64,000 bases of DNA from Nemopilema nomurai. Lineage: Eukaryota > Cnidaria > Scyphozoa > Rhizostomeae > Rhizostomatidae. Under the pieces are notes generated by a model that saw nothing but the letters and a program-made list of their open reading frames with translations, did not search any database and was not told the DNA's origin. The stretch lies in assembly GCA_003864495.1 (NCBI GenBank), contig ML133456.1, forward strand, positions 1,861,255 through 1,925,254. Direction: 5' to 3'. The position numbers and the translations under genes were made by a program. Positions 37,448-49,212 of this stretch are shown piece by piece. The number at the start of each line of letters is the position of its first letter. The first letter of the stretch is position 1.

Positions 37448-38793
37448 AGATTGCTAACACGTGTCCATTGGATGTGACTAATGGTTCTAGTTAACTTTGG
37501 TACCATTGATGGATGGATGACACATAACAGTGCAGTTCATAATTGCACTAGAAACCATGAAAAGGCTTACAGGTGCCCAAAGTCAGAAGAGCTATTAACC
37601 GAGGAAGTTTGTTTCAATCGATACCAAAATGCTTTCAATCATAATTATCTGATATAGGAGGACGGCTTCATGTCATAGCTTGATCATATGGAACTCAGTG
37701 GGCTTCTAAATACTTCATCCAGGAAAACTTACAAGATCATAAGCAACTGCCAATGTACTCAAAGATAGTTTCTCAAAACGGTTTTTTTATCATAACATTA
37801 ACAATGAGGTTCAATTTTAATGCTTAAGAAAAAAACACTCTTATTCAATATTTGCAAGTGCCTTTGTTATGAAAACTTCCTCCAGAACCTTACTAAAATT
37901 TCATCTAATCACGTTTACGCTTATGAACTATACATAAACCTCATGGAAGTCACCATACTATTGATTGAATCTGCAACAATTTGGGCGACACTTTTCATCA
38001 AGGTTGAGGGAGGGGCGATGTAGGCCACTAAAGTCAGCATTCAACTTAGTTGATGTGACTGATAAAAATCAGCTGAATGCTCCAATCTTTCGTTTCTAAA
38101 ATTTCAAATACATTTACCAAATACTGTTTGGAAAGGGCACTTATAAGTTTTCATTTGGTTATTATACTTGCCTCTTAGCTAGAGCTTACCAACTGAAAGA
38201 GCGAGTCTATCCCTTTATTGCCTTGAAAATATGACAGACGATGGCCCTCTAAAGTCATGATTTGCTCTTTCGACCAGTTCATTCAATTAATGCTATACAG
38301 CTGATGGTTCGTGCTAGAATCGTTTATGATAAGATGAGGTCTATCGACAAAAAGTCTGGGCATGTCCCGTTAGCCAATCGGAATACCAAGCCTAGAAATC
38401 CGACACTGTCACGTTATGGATCATACAACCAGCTGATGACACACCATTTATATGCATTTCTACTGATATTCTCTGAAACCATTCGCCGTGTACAATAATT
38501 TATCGCTTCATCATTCATTTTCTGTCTCAACCGTTATCAGGCAACGCTTTATCGCGATTTTAGCGATTGCATAATAAAGTACTAAGGTACTGCAAAAACC
38601 AGTCAGTTAGCCAGAAAGATGGTTGCAAAGCCGAAGATAATAAAATCGGAATATTTTTAGAAGTGATAAGGGTCTCGCGAAAAGCAGAACCTTTCTTCTT
38701 TGAGAATTGATAAACGATAAAGAAAACCGGCAACTGGAAACCAATACCAGATTAGATCTGATTTCAACATTCTGTTTCCAAATTTGACAAGGT
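37448..38793 (-). repeat. Inverted block of the long tandem repeat
   Basis: The sequence from ATTGCTAACACGTGTCC to ATTTGACAAGG is the reverse complement of the part of a unit equivalent to about 1028-2330 of unit 1 plus a short further piece, with an internal deletion near 37538. Frames that read on the minus strand elsewhere read on the plus strand here (for example 37820-38023). Confidence 0.85.
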
Positions 38794-38822
38794 CCCCAAA
38801 AGGAGGAAGAAGGAAGAAGGAA
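38794..38822. repeat. GGAAGAA-rich junction
   Basis: A short purine-rich run (GGAGGAAGAAGGAAGAAGGA) sits exactly where the inverted block meets the direct block and the second segmental duplication copy begins. Confidence 0.7.
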
Positions 38823-39809
38823 GAAGAAACAATCGACATTACGTAATGCAACTTTTAGTGTAAAGTACCAAAAGCTAATGGTATCAAAATATAGGCCTTG
38901 AATATTTTACTGTTATGTAAGGGGTCTTGGAGGTTATGGTGAGAAAGAGAAAACATCCTGGAGTAGGTCTACGAGACGCCTTCTGCCAGGTTGTTTCTAA
39001 AAGCATCTTCTCTCTATTGAACGATGCTAAACATTGTGTGCAAACAGGTCATTTCCTTTGGTCCACAGAGAATGCAAGGACCGACCTGTCGATTTTGGGC
39101 ACCTTGTCAAATTTGGAAACAGAATGTTGAAATCAGATCTAATCTGGTATTGGTTTCCAGTTGCCGGTTTTCTTTATCGTTTATCAACTCTCAAAAAAGG
39201 TGCTGCTTTCTCGCGGGACCCTTATCACTGCTATAAATATTACGATTTTATTATCTTCGGCTTTGCAACCATCTTTCTGGCTAACTGACTTGTTTTTGCA
39301 GTACCTTAGTACTGTATTATGTATTAAGAATATCTGAATGGGCTCGTTCAAAATGTAATGGCCATGCTATGAACTTAAAACTATAAACAACTTACAATAA
39401 TAATCACTTCGCCTGCCTTTACTTGTCCATATGTAGCTTGGAAAGACATCTCTTCTTGCGATTCCGATATGGAGCATTACATTGTAAGTGCTTGCACAAT
39501 GGCACAAATAGCTAGGCAGTGAAAGAAAATACAGCAAGTGAATTAATGGCAGTTGGGCTAGAGTCTTCTCCAGGTCGAGGTATCTATGCGTGAAAGATCT
39601 TCCTCGCATTCCGTTAGACTATAGAATTTCCATGTTTCAATTAAGGAGACAATTTGTACATTATTCATGAAGCAAATTCAGTGACTTAGAAGTGCCTAAC
39701 GCCATTTGATAAAAATATTATCTTGTGTAGAATGTTTTACTCAGAGCTATTAAGTAACAAAATTAAACTGATTGGCTTGTTCATCTTTCTCTTTATGTTT
39801 AGAAGCTCA

Positions 39810-42611
39810 ATGTGGCCCTTTCTAATTTTCTTGTCCATTGCTGGTATGTACTGTCACATTTTGAGACTGGATTGTCAAGGTGAAGCAGATTTTCATGTAC
39901 AAAAAACCGGACACCGTTCTTCGGAAGACCCAATTGAGAGCCACAGCGGACTGAGTGCTGACAATTGCCGAGAAAGGTGCCTTTTCCATTCTGAATGCCA
40001 AGCCATCAACTTCAATGAAGCGAAGAGTTACTGTCATTTGCTAAACAACTCAACAACAGATGTACGCGCCAACGTGACATTAGTTGTGGATGAAGACTGG
40101 GAGTATTGGACAACTAACCATTCGAGCCGCTTGGTAAGTGAGGAGTTACAACCTGTGAATACAGTATAACCCCATTATTTCAGACTCTCAGGGGACCGGA
40201 ATAATCGGGAGTCTGACCTATCCGAATTTCGTTGAGCGTTGCAAACATGACAAATAGATACAGTACTTGCCAGAAATCTGTTTAAATAAAACATTGAATT
40301 ATTCCTTCCACCTATCTACCCATCCATTCCACGCCTGAAAGTTATCTTTAGCTTGGAATCTAAGCCACTATGCAGGGATGTTTCGATGGCGGCCATTCAA
40401 TAACCACTTTTAACAAGCCTTATTCAAAACTTGGAAAGAAGCAGTCCCCAGACTTTGCCAGTTGTTTACAACACGGCTAGCTTCCACCTCTTTGTATATT
40501 TCCTTTTTATCCTTCATCCAACCACACAATGTTTGTTTTGGTTTATCATAATCGCGAATAGCTGCGGCATATTTCATTCCTTTATCAACTTCCTTCATTA
40601 TTTCTCATTTTTCTGTTACGGTCCTGGTTTGCAGCATCCGCTTTGACGTCATTTTCAAGAATTAAGTCTCGATTTGAACACTAATACAATGCAGCTTCTG
40701 TAAAACGGTGCTTTGTACCGGACAAAAATAGTCCAACTTAAACCGCATCCGACTTTACGGGATACATTCGAATTAACGGGGTACATCCGACTTAACTGGG
40801 AACATTCGACTTAAATCGCATCCGACTTAACGGGGTACATCCGACTTAAACCGCATCAGACATAACGGGGTACATCCGACTTAATGGTGTATTTCCGACA
40901 CAAACTGCATCCGACTTAACGGGGTACATCAGACTTTAACCGCATCCGACTTAACGGGATACATTCGAATTAACGGGGTACATCCGACTTAAACCGCATC
41001 AGACATAACGGGGTACATCCGACTTAATGGTGTATTTCAGACACAAACTGCATCCGACTTAACGGGGTACATCCGACTTTAACCGCATCCGACTTAACGG
41101 GATACATCCGACTTAAACCGCATCCAACTTAACGGGGTACATTCCACGTAACGGGGTAGTACTGTATAACGAATGTGGCCAGCCGCCATTCGGATTTTTG
41201 GATTGCCTACAGGAAATTTATCACGAATTTTTTTAGGGCGAAGAATTGGACTGTCAAATAGTTAATGAATCTCTAGGATATTGCTTTTCTTTTAAGAGCC
41301 ATTCAAGACCATGTATGACCCAAATATACCACGTCATAGCTCCTGCCAGGCACCTCATTTTTATAGATACCCTTGTGGATAAGTTTTATTATGTTGCCTT
41401 TGAAGTACAAAGTAACCTCTTTGTATAGAGGTAATTGGCAGAGGGTTTGTCGTTGAGAAGTTAGGTAAAAGCGGTTAAACAGGAACCCATTATACACTGG
41501 CTCTTGTTCATATGCAAGGTAGGCTGTCATATATGGCTGAGCTCTAGGTATGCTAATCAACAATAAACAGGGAGTCAAGAATCGAAGCAGTTGTTTAACT
41601 TCCTCTGCAACTAACAGATGCTTTTACACAGGTTGGTCCGAACTGCAGGACGTTTGGCAAATGCGGCCACGACGAGATTTGCATTGACACCTGCTTTTGC
41701 CCTGGCTACATGTGTTACCCCTGCGATCAGGTCCCATCAGGCTATCACTGTAAGTATTGGACTGAGCTTTACGGGGGTTTTGTAAAAAAAGAAGGCAGTG
41801 AAATGAATGATTTCTGTGTGTTACAGGGTTTTGAGACAGTCAGATCATGTTATTTTAAATGTTATAGAAAAAGAAACCTGTCTCAGATAAGCTACAATTT
41901 GGATATTTAAAACGCTCACGAGCGTAACAGGATTCAAGATAGCTAAATTGCGAAAGATTTAATTGGGAATAGTATAAACCTTTCTACCTTGTTGCGATCT
42001 TGAGGTCATTACATGTTCACCTGCCTTCTGCTCTAGAATCATTTGGAACGCAGCCAAAGATTTTGATCAAATATGTAACAACATGAATGATTTACCGTGT
42101 GACATTTTACTTCCTTTTCAATATATATGACCCCTTATTCCGAGATATGACACGGTAGCATAGAGTGGGCTCGTACAATGTTGGTCCTTTGATTTTATAT
42201 GTTTCCTGATCTGTTGCTCTCCTTTCCCGAGGCAATTCTCCCTGCTACAGCAATCCTTGCATAAATAGGAAGTGTATTGCTGATGGCAAGCAGTATCGAT
42301 GCATCTGCCAGGATGGATTTACAGGAGCTAATTGCGAAAGCGGTTTGAAATTTTGTTCAACTATCGCAGCTTGTCAGACAACCTTTTTGAAATGCCATTA
42401 AGATATCTAAATATCAGCAATATTCCCCTATCCAATATTTTGCCTCCAATGCTTGCATTGATCTTTTTAATCTTTTTTTGAAGATATTGATAAGTGCGCA
42501 AGTCAACCTTGTGAAAATGGTGGAGGCTGCACAAAGAAACCTGGTGGTTACCTATGTCAGTGTCCTTTTGGATTCAAAGGTACAAACTGTGAAGAAGCTC
42601 TTGGAGAGTAA
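39810..42611 (+). CDS. Secreted PAN/Apple-EGF-EGF protein, gene a2 (226 aa, 4 exons)
   Basis: Exons: 39810-40133, 41632-41749, 42232-42342, 42484-42611; same phases and length as gene a1. The signal peptide is identical. The PAN domain differs at two residues (Lys/Asn in ADxCRE, Asp/His in SYCxLL). The Cys-linker has HD in place of PK. EGF1 has five replacements and no silent change. EGF2 differs at 21 of about 42 residues but keeps all cysteines and the core glycines. Its opening is DIDKC, so the usual acidic residue of the calcium-binding signature becomes Lys. The acceptor before exon 3 is CGAG instead of CTAG, which is unusual and may weaken splicing. AATAAA follows the stop at 42621. Inferred role as for a1, with altered binding surface. 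Confidence 0.65.
40162..41164. mobile_element. Non-autonomous pogo/Tigger-type DNA transposon, copy 2
   Basis: Same insertion as at 14638-15558, duplicated with its host intron. Left end CAGTATAACCCC; right end, read inward, CAGTACTACCCC; flanked by TA on both sides. The minus-strand transposase remnant (40410-40660) has the same TGA as copy 1. It is about 80 bp longer than copy 1 because the internal minisatellite differs. Confidence 0.75.
40733..41157. repeat. Minisatellite inside the pogo element, copy 2
   Basis: Units as in copy 1 (CCGACTTAACGGGGTACAT and CCGACTTAAACCGCAT), but with additional variants such as CCGACTTAATGGTGTATTTC that occur twice as part of a higher-order repeat of about 130 bp. 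Confidence 0.85.
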
Positions 42612-42620
42612 AAACTGTGG

Positions 42621-42626
42621 AATAAA
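42621..42626 (+). terminator. Poly(A) signal of gene a2
   Basis: AATAAA lies 10 bases after the TAA of gene a2, in the same place as in gene a1. Confidence 0.6.
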
Positions 42627-44064
42627 GATAAAATGGAACAGAGTAGCACTTACCTTGTTAGTAATTTTTTGGCATTAAAAGTTAACTGGTTATGAACAAT
42701 CACTAGTGTAACGCAATAAATGTTAATCGTGAGTAACTATCGTGCACATTTGCATTCACAATCACTTGTAAGTAAGATATCAGACCACTTAAAGCAACTC
42801 TCATCAAGCCTGGATTTGAGTGACTAGAAGGGCCAGGCTCATATACGTGCTCCGTCTGCCTATCGTGACCATCCCAATTTCCATAATTACAGGTTTACAA
42901 AGTAGTAGACACATCCAATCAAACTTGCTTCCCTTTCTCTGATACAAGCATGTCCCTCTTTTCAGAATAGAATTATTCCCGATTCCTAGTACATATACTT
43001 CAGTGGCGTGATTTTCTCAACTGTGTATTCTCTTTTTTGAAAAAGGGTAGAGCAAGGTGTGGCTGGGTGGGGATTGATGGAATAGGCGGGATAGGATGAA
43101 TTTCTAGGACTAAGAAATGATCTATTATTTAATGTCTTAAATCGCGATAATTTGAAGGAAGGCAAGAGAATTAGCCATAACAAATCAGCCATTAAAGCAT
43201 ATTTTAGCTATGCCACTGATACACTTTAGTTTTCAGCTTTTATTTTGTAGTGTAAAAGATACATAAGTAGATTATACCTAAAGAATGATTCTAACACGTG
43301 GCTTTTACTGATTCGTGGAAATAATATCATGGGACACCACACAGCGATTAGTAGAAGTAACTGGGTGTTGTTGAAAATAGATGTTTCTTTAACAAATTGC
43401 ATCAAATAAAGAATGCATTGATTGCAGAAAACTTTTGCTTGTTCAACAGAAAATCTTTTAGCTGAAATTCGCTTCAAAATATTTGACTGAATCTTGTATA
43501 ATTCCTGTGTTGGCTCAGAAGGGTCCTACCTCAAATCACTGAGTCAGAAGTTTTCGCCAGTGCACCTTTTGCATAGATTCTTCCCAATCCTTATGCTTGC
43601 ATTTCCTTACAGCATTGAATAAATTGTTCTATTCGAATATACTTTTCCAGCTTTCCTTTCTTGACTGCGCAAACAGAATTATATTAATTATACATATATG
43701 TATATATAATTATCTTGCATTCTATCATATCACTCTATACTAAGTATTCTGTACTTCCACAATCATGTAAATAGTCATCAAATAACATCCAGAATACTTT
43801 ATTACCATTGTTTTCCACAGATTGACGAAGAGAACCTCTACCTGCACATGTCGTAATTGTTGACACGAAATTTTAACAAAATCCATGTTTCTATTAAAGA
43901 GTGCTTGTATGTGTAACTTTTCAGAATGTTTGGCCGGGACACTGACATGTTTTAATGTTTTAATAGTTAAAAATAAGTTATTTTGCTTCCAACATCATCC
44001 TTTGTTAGCCTCGCAATTATCCGGTTATCAATTTGTAAGGAAGACTAAGTAACTTACAAGTAAA
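42627..44064. other. Intergenic between genes a2 and b2
   Basis: Counterpart of 17020-18460, with no convincing exon. The candidate exon of copy 1 is also present at 44065-44175. Confidence 0.4.
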
Positions 44065-45157
44065 TTGCAGCAACGTCGTCCATCTTGCCCAGCCAGACAG
44101 CACGAGAAAGCAGCTGCAACATTCTTAATCAACAACCGGAGGCCAGACATGGAAGTGAGGAAAATCCTAAACAGGTAATGATTTGTACATATTGCCGCGG
44201 ACCTCCATTAACTAGAAGAACTGTTTACAAATGTAAAAGGCAGTCTTCGAGCCTCACTGCTCGTCCGGTGTAACATTCAGCTGGCGTTTTTCTATTTCTC
44301 TCATTTCTCTTTCTTTTGTATCGGTTTTGTTCGTCTGTTTTGTTCGATTCCCTGAGGGTCCTTAAAAGACAGTCGAAAGGAGGGATTGAAGGGCCAACAC
44401 GAGGAAAAAGCTTTTCGTCCACTTTCCAGAGACGGCCTAGTGGATCATCTACCTAAAGCAAAGATGACGTCAGCATTGAGGTAAGTATTGTATATATTTC
44501 TTTTTTAGTTTTGCTAAGCTTTGAAGGATTAGAATTCTAACAATTGAATTTTTGAGTTTTGTTGCATTAGAATCAGCTTTGCAATAATAATGTCCTTTTT
44601 CAACATGCCTATTTTTGTACCCGTTAATGGGCTGCATGCTTAGTTCTGCTATAGAAATACCCATTAAGAAGTGAGGCACGCGCTTAAATGTAAGTAAGCT
44701 AGAATCATTGAGTCGCTTGCGTTTTCATGGCTGTGCAAGAATCTCATGTTACTATGGAAGTAATAGTGTTCTTAGCAGGGCTATTATGCCGAAGATGAGT
44801 CCTAGTGTCACTTTTTAGAGAGGTTTTCTTGAAATGCCATTTTCCCAAAAACATATTTTAACACCTTAGTTTAAAACGTACCCCTTTCAAGTCAGACTTT
44901 GGACAAAGCGCAGTGCAATGTCACACAACGACGTGTCTATAGGTTTGATCAAATGAAAACCGATCATGATTCAACCTGATACCTTGTCGTACTGCGTAGA
45001 GTAATACCTTGGCATGACAATGACCTGACAATCTATTCCTTGATGTTGCCAACAGTATCCTTAATGAACTATGAGGTTTGCTCTCAGTTAAAGAGATGTC
45101 GCGAGTAGCAATGGCGCCCTATTTCTTGCAGGGCCCTTTTGCCAGTCGCAATTACAT

Positions 45158-47356
45158 AGCAATCAGTTTGCCTCCTGCACGCCCATATACTACGCTTGAG
45201 TTGCAAGAAGGAAGCGATGTTTACTGTCAGCAAAGAGGGCTACCTCGCAAATCTCACTCCAATTGAGAGTCACAAGCACACTGGTCTTGAGCAATGCCAG
45301 GCGTATTGTTTACACAACGCAAGATGCAAGGCCATCAATGTTAGAACTGAACATCGCCGAATGGATCGCTGTTACCTATTCAACAGATCGGGTTCAGATA
45401 AAACGGACGTCTTTACTTTGACAAAGGAGAAGCACTGGAGTTATCACACTACAAACTATTCCCATTGCTTTGTGAGTGTTTATTGCCGCTAACGTTGCCT
45501 CTTTCTCTGTTTATGTCGTACGATGACAGAAATAAGCTTGATTTGCACACAAATGTGAACAGTTTAGGCATACATGCGCAATGAAGAAACTTTACTAAAT
45601 AATTGCAGGATATTCTCTTGGCGATTTGAAAGTTGTTTTCCATCTGATCTAATAGTGGGCTTCATCGTTTCTAGTTTAATTTCAAATAAAATATAATGGT
45701 GCGGGAAAATGAGTGAAAGAATGAAAAGTAGATATAGGCTAGATTTATTAAACAGCGGATGTAGATGTCGCCTCAAGCATTAGGCCTGTTAAACATTTGT
45801 CCAGTCTTCTCTCCATTAGCTGTTATAGCCACTACCTCCTTCTGCAGATTGTCTCCAGCTGTCAGCAAGGTAGTAATTTCTAATGCCACGAAGATCAGCT
45901 TTGCATCGACTCGCGTGAATGTCCTGGCTATCGGTGTTATGACTGCAGCAACACACCACCAGGCTACCACTGTATGTTTTCGATGCAGTTCTTGCAATGA
46001 ACAAAAGCCCCATTTGCATACTTTTGACGCACCAGGAATGCGAACAGGGGGGATGGGGGAGACAATCGCTCCTTAGAGTTGAGATCAGGAACTTATTTCA
46101 ATTGCCCCCTTCCCAATGGGAATTCCTGGTGGCTTCACTTGTATCCAATCCGAGAGCCCAGTTTTGAGAATTTCCCTCCTGAGCCTACTGTGATGGTCGA
46201 CATGTCGATAATTTGATACTCTATCAATTTTCATTGCACCTTCTTTGATATGTCCCAAATTTTTGCAAATTTTGATATGCCTTGAAGGAAACGAATAATT
46301 TAAGTAGTATTTGCCAGCTAGAATTGTTTAAATGTGCCCAGGTGAAAACATTAGTAATTCAAAGGGGGCTATTTCAAAGTATTTTCTAATCCTTCACAGG
46401 CAATCAACGCTGTGATACGAGCACCTGTCAACATGAGGGAATCTGCATTGATCATGGTTGATATTCGAGATGCTTTTGCCCCCCTGGAACCAGAGGACAA
46501 AGGTGCGAGGCAGGTGGGATGTTCAAATAAGACAAGGTGTATAACGTATAGCATGAATGTGGATATAGATGAGACATAGGGTATGAGATGATAGACATAG
46601 TCAACTTGTATAGATGTTTGAAATAAAAAACAAAATCGAAGATAAAAGGAAACATTAGATGTTGGTAAAGAGGAAGAGAGAAAAAAGAATTTTAAGCAAG
46701 AATAAATCTGAATAACAACAGCGTAATCTGGATTGAAAACAAGTGGTATTTCTTAGTGTTGCCTCGGGGGAGCCACAGTCTTCCAGAATTTTTGTCCACC
46801 CCTTCATTCCCCCACCCCCTACCATTTCTAAGAAGATTTCTTTTTATCGGTTAATGTTTCCAACCATATGTTTCATATGTAGCTTTTGATATTAATTGAT
46901 CGGGCGTTTTTTTAAACTGCCGCATGCATTGATTGTACACATCAAATTCCTTGAAGATTTAGATCTCCTTCAAGTAAGGTGTTATTTTATAAATATATTG
47001 CGTCCATAGACTACAATCTCGGGATTTAAAATCAAAACCAGTCGCCTCTTAAACGCTTCAGCTTCTATGAATTTTTAAGCTTCTTCTTGCATATGCTACT
47101 GATTTAGAATACATAAATAATTATTAAGGCTGCAATACTCAGTGAGCTTCGAATACAATACATTTCTAGTATTTTTAAATGGTAGCTAAACATTGCTTCT
47201 TAGAAATGCTTCTATGTGCACTAGTGTGGTGTTGGAGCGCTAACTATATTTGTTTATTTTTTAGCTGTAGATCCATGTGGAAGAAACCCATGTCCTTCTA
47301 ATTTGGTTTGTGTTTGGATTGATAAATCAAATTACGATTGCATACAAGTGCCATGA
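45158..47356 (+). pseudogene. Degenerate PAN-Cys-EGF-EGF gene b2
   Basis: Modules: PAN at about 45160-45471 (no visible difference from b1), linker exon 45848-45971, EGF exon 46400-46513 and a short terminal EGF-like exon 47265-47356 (DPCGRNPCP, ending CIQVP then TGA). Phases run through to that stop. It shares the in-frame TAA of b1 (45881-45883) and has an additional TGA in the EGF exon (46459-46461), where b1 reads GGA (Gly). The terminal exon shows how the ancestral gene b ended; it is lost from copy 1. Confidence 0.55.
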
Positions 47357-49212
47357 CTCTGAAGACCAATGCCAGGATACTTTCTCAGTTTATTTCGTTT
47401 ATGCATATATGTGATAACGTAGAAGAAAAAAGCATTTACTTACTGTGTTATAACAATCGCAATTTAGTTTCGATTGTAAGAAAGTATTAATTAATAGAAT
47501 CTCATTTATCATTTCTCAATCCATAGCATACTTCACACCTTCCACGTTTAAATCAGAATTCCCTGGGGCTCATTTCTTAAAAGGTGAATAGAGCCAACCG
47601 GCCTAGCATTCAACAGATGCCACTGTGCATTAAAGCACATTCTTGATTGTAGATCTTGACATCTACCGTTGAGTTAACATCAGAAAACGGGCATGTACCG
47701 ATAGAAATGTATTCTGTTTCCTCCCCTTCTGCAATCTACATATAAGATTAAAGGTGTCTGCATAATTTCAGGTTGACAATATTAATAACAGCCACATGCA
47801 TTACCTAAGGTAAGATGCAGTAGGGCCAGAACCAGCCACACGACATACCCCCTTCATTGTTGCTTTCGATGACTTTTGGGGTCGCAAACACCGGCTTGCA
47901 TAGCCGTCATAAAATTGGAAACCGCTTACACGAGGGGTTTGGAGCGCTTCTTCGTGGAACCGTTCCGCGCGTGGGATCGTCTTTTGGAATCGTTATGGGA
48001 AAATCGTTTATTTTTACCTATTTTGACAATTTCCTTTTGTCTAACTTCTAAGTGTACGAATTTCCTCTTGCTTCAGTTCTAAGCGTACCAGGCAAGAACC
48101 GTTCTGGGTGTTTAGACGAGAACTTTTCACTTCTCAGTACGGAACCGTTACCCTGTAAACGCTGCCTAGCTTTCAACTGGACGCAGGCATGGGATTCCCA
48201 TGGGATTGCACTGATAGCCAGTGTCTCTATCTGAATGTTTCTTCATTGACCGGTAACTTATAGGGTTAAAACGTCATCTGATAACAGTTAACAGTACTAG
48301 AAAGTTGCTATTTTGGCAATAATCAAAGCACAGATCCGTCTGAAACATTTCGCAGCGCTTCCTCCCTTCTTATACATTCTCTTGGCTACGACTTCAGGCA
48401 AGTGAATTGGGTATTGTTAACCTCCCAGCACTTTAAGTTCTCATTATGCACAATAGGTGTCGGTAGAGACACGAGGGTGCAATTGGTTTTCATAAATAAT
48501 GAATGAAAAAGTAAATTGATTGACTTTTGTAGATAACACAATGCCGTCGGATATTGCAAAACAGGTCTTCCAGTAGAAGAACCAAGTCAATATAAAGCAC
48601 TTTATTCGTTACCAAAGATAATGCAAATTCATTCATCTAGCAAGCTTGTATTTCAATTGAGAGAAGATTTGAATTCTCTTGAATTCTGTGCTCTTTTTAT
48701 GTCGAATTCTTGTCAATTAAAGTTGCAATAGATTTTCTCTTGTTGTCCTAGATTTTCTCCAAGGCACCGTGTAAAGAATAGATTTCTTTTGAATGATGAC
48801 ACCAGCATAGGTGTATCGGCATTATCACTCTCATGTCGACAAAAGCTTGAGCGTGCTGAGGCCGCAGAAGAGAAGTTCAGAATTATCTTCTGTCATCTGT
48901 ATACTACCTGCCAAAATCTCGATAGTCATTCAAATAAACATCAACAGATTTGAAAATATAGGGGCATCTTTTTTGACAGGTAAGCGAAAACTCGGAGAAA
49001 CGGAATATGTCTAGTTACTTTTTAGCTGTCCGTGTGCAACTGGGAACTTTTATCTGCTGAATTTGCTCCAGCTACGTTTTAGCCTGAAGAAGTCATCAAC
49101 ATAAAAGCAGACAAATACTTGGCACGACAGATGCACCTGAAAGCTTTCACATACAAGGTTTCGATATTGACTAAAAGAGACATTCGTACCTGGCTACGTA
49201 TTGGCATAGGAA
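47357..49212. other. Intergenic, upstream of the receptor-channel gene
   Basis: About 1.9 kb. A somewhat richer stretch at 47860-48230 has overlapping short frames in two phases with repeated GAACCGTT motifs, but no protein similarity or consistent splice borders. The promoter of the receptor gene should be here; no clear TATA motif was identified. Confidence 0.4.

Larger units (their letters stand above)
38823..47025 (+). repeat. Segmental duplication, copy 2 (about 8.2 kb)
   Basis: Direct copy of 13302-21390. Most non-coding parts differ by a few percent. The pogo minisatellite is about 80 bases longer here, which changes the offset from 25524 to 25606. A stretch equivalent to 18808-20197 shows no difference that I can see. 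Confidence 0.9.

Noticed and set aside
47860..48234. Overlapping open frames at 47.9-48.2 kb as an extra exon of the receptor gene
   Set aside because: The receptor's own signal peptide and ATG at 49213 make an upstream coding exon unnecessary, and there are no consistent splice borders.
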